Position numbers and translations under genes: made by a program. 64,000 nt of DNA. Source: Neoarius graeffei. Lineage: Eukaryota; Chordata; Actinopteri; Siluriformes; Ariidae. Below the pieces are notes generated by a model. It was given only the letters and a program-made list of their open reading frames with translations, was not told where the DNA came from and did not search any database. Below, in pieces: positions 59,374-64,000 of this stretch. Position 1 is the first letter of the stretch, and each line of letters starts with the position of its first letter. The DNA is taken from positions 61,480,559-61,544,558 of the forward strand of contig NC_083574.1 in the NCBI RefSeq assembly GCF_027579695.1. Direction: 5' to 3'.

Positions 59374-59997
59374 ATTATGAGTTTTTAGTTTTTTTTTATT
59401 TTACCAAACGTGTAATCATAATTGTTCATTATTTTTCTTCATCAATCAATTTCTGACCTTTACGTTCAAAAGATTTCACAAGGTTCGTTGACATGTTTGC
59501 TTTGTGGCCCCTTTTAAATAAAGCTCGCAAGACGAAACATTCCAAACGAACGAACCGCCGATTTCATCGACATCACAGAACGTCCGTGGACTTCGAGAGC
59601 CAAATTTTTACACTCCCCGGGTTTGGTGTGAACGTAGGGATAGAGATGTGCGAATGCGCTCGGGGTTGGACACGCTCTCCTCAGACACGTTGAGTTATAT
59701 GAATTCATTCATCCACAATTACTAGGCGAGATGTTTCACTTGTTACAAGTGAAAACTCTTTTTTTTTTTTTTATTTTTTTTTTATTCATGTATTCTACAT
59801 AGTTTTGAACTGACGAACGTGAAAATGAAACCGTGCGAGTCAGTTATTAAAATTGCCTTACAGGTTGGTGGTTTTGGAGCCAGGTTTCACTATTGATTTT
59901 ACGCAATGGATTGGTTTCTTATTGTAGACGTAGATTAACTTGTAATCTAACAACTAACTGCGTTTTTAAATCAGGTTCAGGTTTAAATCATTCTTTC
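59374..59997. other. Unique sequence with poly-T tracts
   Basis: No supported gene. Long T-runs near 59391 and 59760-59790. Confidence 0.4.
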
Positions 59998-60565
59998 CAC
60001 TCGCCGGCCACTTTAACAGGAACTTGTTCTTGATTCTAAGATCAAGTTCTTGGCTGGTGGGACTGGAACCCAGTGCGGTCTTCTGCTGTTGCATGCTGAG
60101 ATGCTTTTCTGCTCACCACGGTTGTAAAGAGTTGCTACGAGTTGCTATATCCTCCCTGGCAGCTCGAACCAATCTGGCCGTTTTCCTCTGACCTCTCGTA
60201 TCAACAAGACGTTTGTTTCCACCCACAGAACCGTCACTCGCTCTGTGTTTTTTTTGTTTTTCGCACCATTCTGTGTAAACTCGAGAGACTGTTGTGTGTG
60301 AAAACCCCAGGAGATCAGTCGTTTCTGAAACACTCAAACCAGTCCGTCTGGCTCAAACCAACCCCCATGCCACAGTGAAAGTCACACTGAGATTACAGTT
60401 TTCCCCGTTCTGATGTTTGAACATTGTGAACATGAATAACTGAAGCTCTTGATTTGTATCCGCATGATTTTATGCATTAGGCTGCTGTCAAGGGACTGGC
60501 TGATTAGATAACCGCATAAAACAGCAGGTGGACGGGTGTTCGTGATAAAGTGGCCGGCAAGTGTA
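59998..60565 (-). mobile_element. Tc1-like deletion derivative
   Basis: Ends are inverted: cactcgccggccacttta at the left, and taaagtggccggcaagtg at the right. 568 bp, one third of a full Tc1. It keeps a transposase N-terminus. Sequence at 60440-60525 is shared with the fragment at 16680-16757. TA is present at the right but not clear at the left. Confidence 0.8.
60113..60337 (-). pseudogene. Tc1 transposase N-terminal fragment
   Basis: The 74-residue frame starts MSVSETTDLLGFSHTTVSRV, a helix-turn-helix typical of the N-terminal DNA-binding domain of this fish Tc1 subfamily. KRLVDTRGQRKTARLVRAAR follows with the linker and start of the second helix-turn-helix. The catalytic half is deleted. 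Confidence 0.8.
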
Positions 60566-61854
60566 GGTTGGAGAAGAGTCATAGTACAAGTGTTTCCCCG
60601 TAATTGAGCTCAGGATCTAATTTAAAATACTAGAATGATGCTTTCGGATTAAATGCATCCCATTAAACAATGCCGGTGTAGTTTTTTTTCTTTCTTTCTT
60701 TATTTTCTTTGGATGAGGTTGCAGCATAAATGGCAACTTTCTCATCTCAGATAAAACTTCTTTTTTTTTTTTTTTAAGCAAGCAACAATAAAACATACTT
60801 TGACACAGCACTCTTCGCTGTTTACCAGTAGCATCATTGTTCGAAGGATAGATAACGTCATCCTCCACTGGGAATGCTCAAGGCTTTCCGAAGTTCACTT
60901 CAGATGGCTCTCAGAAGCAGTTTTGATGAAGCACAAACCAGACTGAAGTAACGTAGGGTGTGATGGACATGACCTGCTGAGCTGAGGGAATACACAAGGC
61001 TGAATATCCAGGATATCTTCGTCTTTCTGAGCTGCCTTTGCTCGTCTGCTAAATATCCTCACTCACGTTCTGCTTCGATTTAAATCTGCCAACACTGAGG
61101 AAACGTCATTAAAACGCTGGCGCGCAGGGAAAATATTAAAGCGAGACGGCCGTCCGATTTCATAAAACCGGTGGAATTTGGTCACCGTGAAACATCAGGC
61201 CGTTCTGCGGCTGGGAAGTTATTTAATTTGAGCGGACTCAAGCAAATAACGCGCATGAAATCATTCGCGTCGCGCAGTCAGGCAGACAGAGGAAGTCCGT
61301 GTGCGCATGCGCAGGTTCACCTTCTTGTTCTTTTGGGTTTCACGCCAGCTGGCATCCACAGGTTTACCTTGACCGTGCACTGACCGTTCTGATCATTCTG
61401 TCGCTAAACGAACACCTGATCAGACCGAGGTTCTCGCCAACCGCCGATATTTATTAGTTTGGCCCTGCGCTTCCTTTCCTTCGCAACATAACGCCTTTTC
61501 TTCTCGCTTTCCGTTACTGTAATCGGTCTTTCACATTTCATTCGCACCCTCCGTTTTCCTTTCCTGTTTCAAATTTGTCTCCCACAATGCCTTGCGCGAA
61601 CAGGGAAAGCCCACCACGCGATGCATGACGGAGTATCTTGTATCGCGTCATGGCGAAGCAGGAAAAAATAGCGGCGAATTTAGGGCCACGTGGCCGTAAA
61701 TTCATTAATTGTTCGGTTTTAAAAAGCGAATAAAATTTGGAAGTCTGTGATTTGAATTCAGTAGCTTTCGGTCCACTAAACGAAAATACCTGGGTGTCGG
61801 GGAAAATTCTTTTTATGACCCATACTTGAAAAATCTGAAAGGGAGTCTAGCTTT
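60566..61854. other. Unique sequence, possible promoter element near 61580
   Basis: Poly-T/TTTC tracts at 60679-60700 and 60760-60776. 61050-61350 is CpG-containing. No exon was supported. A ZNF143-like motif is listed separately. Confidence 0.35.
61580..61597 (+). promoter_or_regulatory. Possible ZNF143/SBS-like site
   Basis: The string tcccacaatgccttgcgc resembles the ZNF143 binding element (CCCAnnATGCnnTGCGC pattern, from memory), which usually lies in promoters. Fifty bases downstream catggcgaagcagg starts a 27-codon frame (61650-61733) that may be chance. Confidence 0.25.
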
Positions 61855-62220
61855 GGGCGGCACGGTGGTGTAGTGGTTAGCGCTGTCGCCTCAGAGCAAG
61901 AAGGTCCGGGTTTCGAGCCCCGTGGCCGGCGAGGGCCTTTCTGTGCGGAGTTTGCATGTTCTCCCCGTGTCCGCGTGGGTTTCCTCCGGGTGCTCCGGTT
62001 TCCCCCACAGTCCAAAGACATGCAGGTTAGGTTAACTGGTGACTCTAAATTGGCCGTAGGTGTGAATGTGAATGGTTGTCTGTCTCTATGTGTCAGCCCT
62101 GTGATGACCTGGCGACTTATCCAGGGTGTACCCCGCCTTTCGCCCGTAGTCAGCTGGGATAGGCTCCAGCTTGCCTGCGACCCTGTAGAACAGGATAAAG
62201 CGGCTAGAGATAATGAGATG
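61855..62220 (+). mobile_element. tRNA-derived SINE, full length, young-looking
   Basis: Head gggcggcacggtggtgtagt, near-consensus B box (ggtttcgagcccc, one extra T), complete body. Tail gataatgagatg. Perfect 11-bp target duplications agtctagcttt lie at 61844-61854 and 62221-62231. Confidence 0.95.
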
Positions 62221-62231
62221 AGTCTAGCTTT

Positions 62232-63479
62232 AAAGGGACGGTGGGCATGACTCGTACCTGGAAGACCCAAAGCTAAAAACCAGTTTCGCTGTCTTCCCTT
62301 AAGCCAGAAAGACAGTGAGTTGACTCATAGGCTTGCTGATCCAGCACTTGCATAGATAGCATGTCACTTTTGACTACCTGGGTGTTTTAAATATTTTAAA
62401 GCCTAATCCCTTTAATGATGTAATTCCTGTAATATATGAATTGAGTGATTTGTCATGGCCCTCCTGTGCTAGTCCTATGCTCTTGTAAATCTGTATTATT
62501 GGACAGGATGGTGTTTTTTTTTTTTTTTATCTTCAGTGACCGATAAGAACATCTCTGTTCTGCGGTTCCATGTTCATTTGAATGCTGCACTGATTTTTCT
62601 TTTATGACTGACTGGTCCAACCAAACCCAGAAATACGTCTCGATTTTTGCTCCTCGTTTCATCATCTTTGCATCATGGTATGAAGTTCTTTATGAATTCT
62701 GTCCCGAGAGACGGAGGAGTTAGTTTCCTGTCATACAAAGTCCTATTCGGTTCCTGTCCACTGTAACCAGAGCACTCGAAAGGGTCAGCAGCGGCCATCC
62801 GTCACTCCACGTGTCGGGAGATACAGGCAGACGGACGAGAAGGTTCCCAGCCCGATGCGGAACAGTCGACCTCTGCCATGTAAGGACAAGAAATGAAAGC
62901 CGGGACAAGAAGGTATCAGCTTCACTGGCATGACATCAGTCTCCCTACGGTCTCAACAGGCACTGGGGCTTCCGAGCCAAGGAAAACACGATACCATTTC
63001 CCTGTAGGATAAAAGTGCAATTACACAATCGCAGTGTGCAGCCGACTCTGAAAATGAGAAACGCACTTGATGGATGTGTTTTATGACACGATGAAAGGCT
63101 TCCCATTTCCCTAAAAATAGGCCAGCGTGGAACTGTGAGGAAAAAAATAGTGCGAAACCTATTTTTAATATAAATAATATCCATTAGTCCGAGATAACCT
63201 AGATTTCCGGACACTAAACGTTCCTAGTTATCAAGCTTCCCAGGAATTATCTCACGCTATCCTATGCCTCTTTTAGCAACTGTACAGGGTCTTTGTCATA
63301 ATCTCCATTTCTCTCTGCCTTTTTTTTTTTTTCCCTTTCCCTTCATCTCAGCTGTACTCCGGCTCTACTCTTTCCAGAGTGACTTGCTCTCACGAGGGCT
63401 TTATCTGTCTTACTGTTCTTGCTTGTCCCTAAGCCGAACGCCTTCCACTAATCCAACTACCTGAGCAATTGTGAACTAA
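62232..63479. other. Unique sequence, possible conserved non-coding block
   Basis: No supported exon. 62990-63120 (gtaggataaaagtgcaatta and onwards) resembles conserved regulatory sequence. T-runs near 62514 and 63321. Confidence 0.3.
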
Positions 63480-63644
63480 CAAAGTTGGGAGGATGGAAAA
63501 GAGCAGGCGTGTTACAAAGTGCAGCTCCAGGCTATTAGGGAACATATGAGGGATCCAGCAGCGATCGAGGTGAGTGCACTTTTAACCAGCGGCAGGTTGT
63601 CGAAGCAAGAGGCGCAGCACTTCGGCAATCGATTTAAGCATTGA
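63480..63644 (+). CDS. Candidate exon or small ORF, unidentified
   Basis: Between stops, one frame reads QSWEDGKEQACYKVQLQAIR, then EHMRDPAAIE. At that point the DNA has a strong donor (atcgag/gtgagt, 63568). If unspliced it continues VSALLTSGRLSKQEAQHFGN before TGA at 63642. The first part is amphipathic and plausible as protein. There is no clear acceptor upstream; an ATG at 63545 (MRDPAAIE) could be a start. I do not recognise the family. Chance is a real alternative. Confidence 0.22.
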   Translation, partial: QSWEDGKEQACYKVQLQAIREHMRDPAAIEVSALLTSGRLSKQEAQHFGNRFKH

Positions 63645-64000
63645 AAGAAAAGTTATTGACTCTTCTTGGGGACATACTGCGAAAAAGTGCTGGAGTTGTT
63701 GGTTTCATTGACATTTTTTTTTAATTCATGTTTTTGCAGAAAAGGTTTTTGTTTGTTTGTTTGTTTATGCGTAGGAATGAAATCGAATTGAAAGTCTACA
63801 AGTTGACGCAATCAAGAACACTGAGAATTATTTCCATTTTCAGCCAGTAATAAATAAAACGCTAACACAGCAATACAACTCCCCGAACGCAAAGAACCAC
63901 GACTTATGGTGTGTTTACACACGTTCCATATGGATCGGGTTGTGCTGGAAAATACAGCGCAGCGCACATGTGGAAATGTATCCAAACACTAGCCGAAAAT
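63645..64000. other. Unique sequence, nothing recognised
   Basis: A short (TTTG)n run near 63746-63765. No feature was supported to the window end. Confidence 0.4.

Noticed and set aside
61776..62270. 125- to 166-residue frames such as those at 3043-3543, 10648-11037, 18868-19356, 47673-48005 and 61776-62270
   Set aside because: All run through the same SINE body, on either strand, giving the same peptides at unrelated sites.

Overview
The window looks like nuclear DNA of a teleost fish. It carries many copies of a tRNA-headed SINE with a V-SINE/HE1-like body, several Tc1, hAT, Harbinger and piggyBac elements with target-site duplications, long CA/TG microsatellites, and no long host reading frame. 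An otophysan such as a catfish is a guess from the repeat families, not shown by the sequence. No host protein-coding gene could be identified with confidence. Almost every coding-like stretch is a decayed transposase, a SINE body read in frame, or a minisatellite. The unique stretches between repeats contain AT-rich, homeodomain-motif-like blocks, one promoter-like region and a few candidate exons. This would fit an intergenic or intronic landscape near a developmental gene, but that is inference.

Layout. 1-7282: unique DNA with SINEs, a palindromic DNA element interrupted by a hAT element, and a 1.52-kb hAT deletion derivative with a perfect 8-bp target duplication. 7283-24157 and 24158-41231: two head-to-tail copies of a 16.9-kb block that look nearly identical outside simple repeats. 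Each copy holds, in order, the right end of that hAT element, a dead Tc1 element on the minus strand, two SINEs, a Tc1 element on the plus strand with one in-frame stop, a CA microsatellite, a SINE, a second copy of the palindromic element, a 217-bp tandem repeat, a mariner fragment, a SINE split by an unclassified DNA element that itself carries another SINE, a promoter-like region and a 40-bp minisatellite. The left breakpoint lies inside the hAT element. The right breakpoint lies inside the minisatellite. The two join at 5 bp of microhomology.

41232-43628: the rest of the minisatellite, which decays to the right. 43629-64000: mostly unique sequence with candidate conserved non-coding blocks, a candidate exon at 46555-46676 and another at 63480-63644. 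It also contains a Tc1 element with terminal inverted repeats over 200 bp, a Harbinger-type element inside a SINE, a 91-bp hAT-type MITE nested in a larger inverted-repeat element, a small piggyBac-type MITE, a Tc1 deletion derivative and further SINEs.

The most notable result is the tandem duplication. It is either a very recent structural event or a false (haplotype) duplication in the assembly, and it doubles a promoter-like region. Next in interest are the nested elements with readable target duplications and a 91-bp module shared by two unrelated transposons. All calls come from reading the sequence; no database search or alignment program was used.
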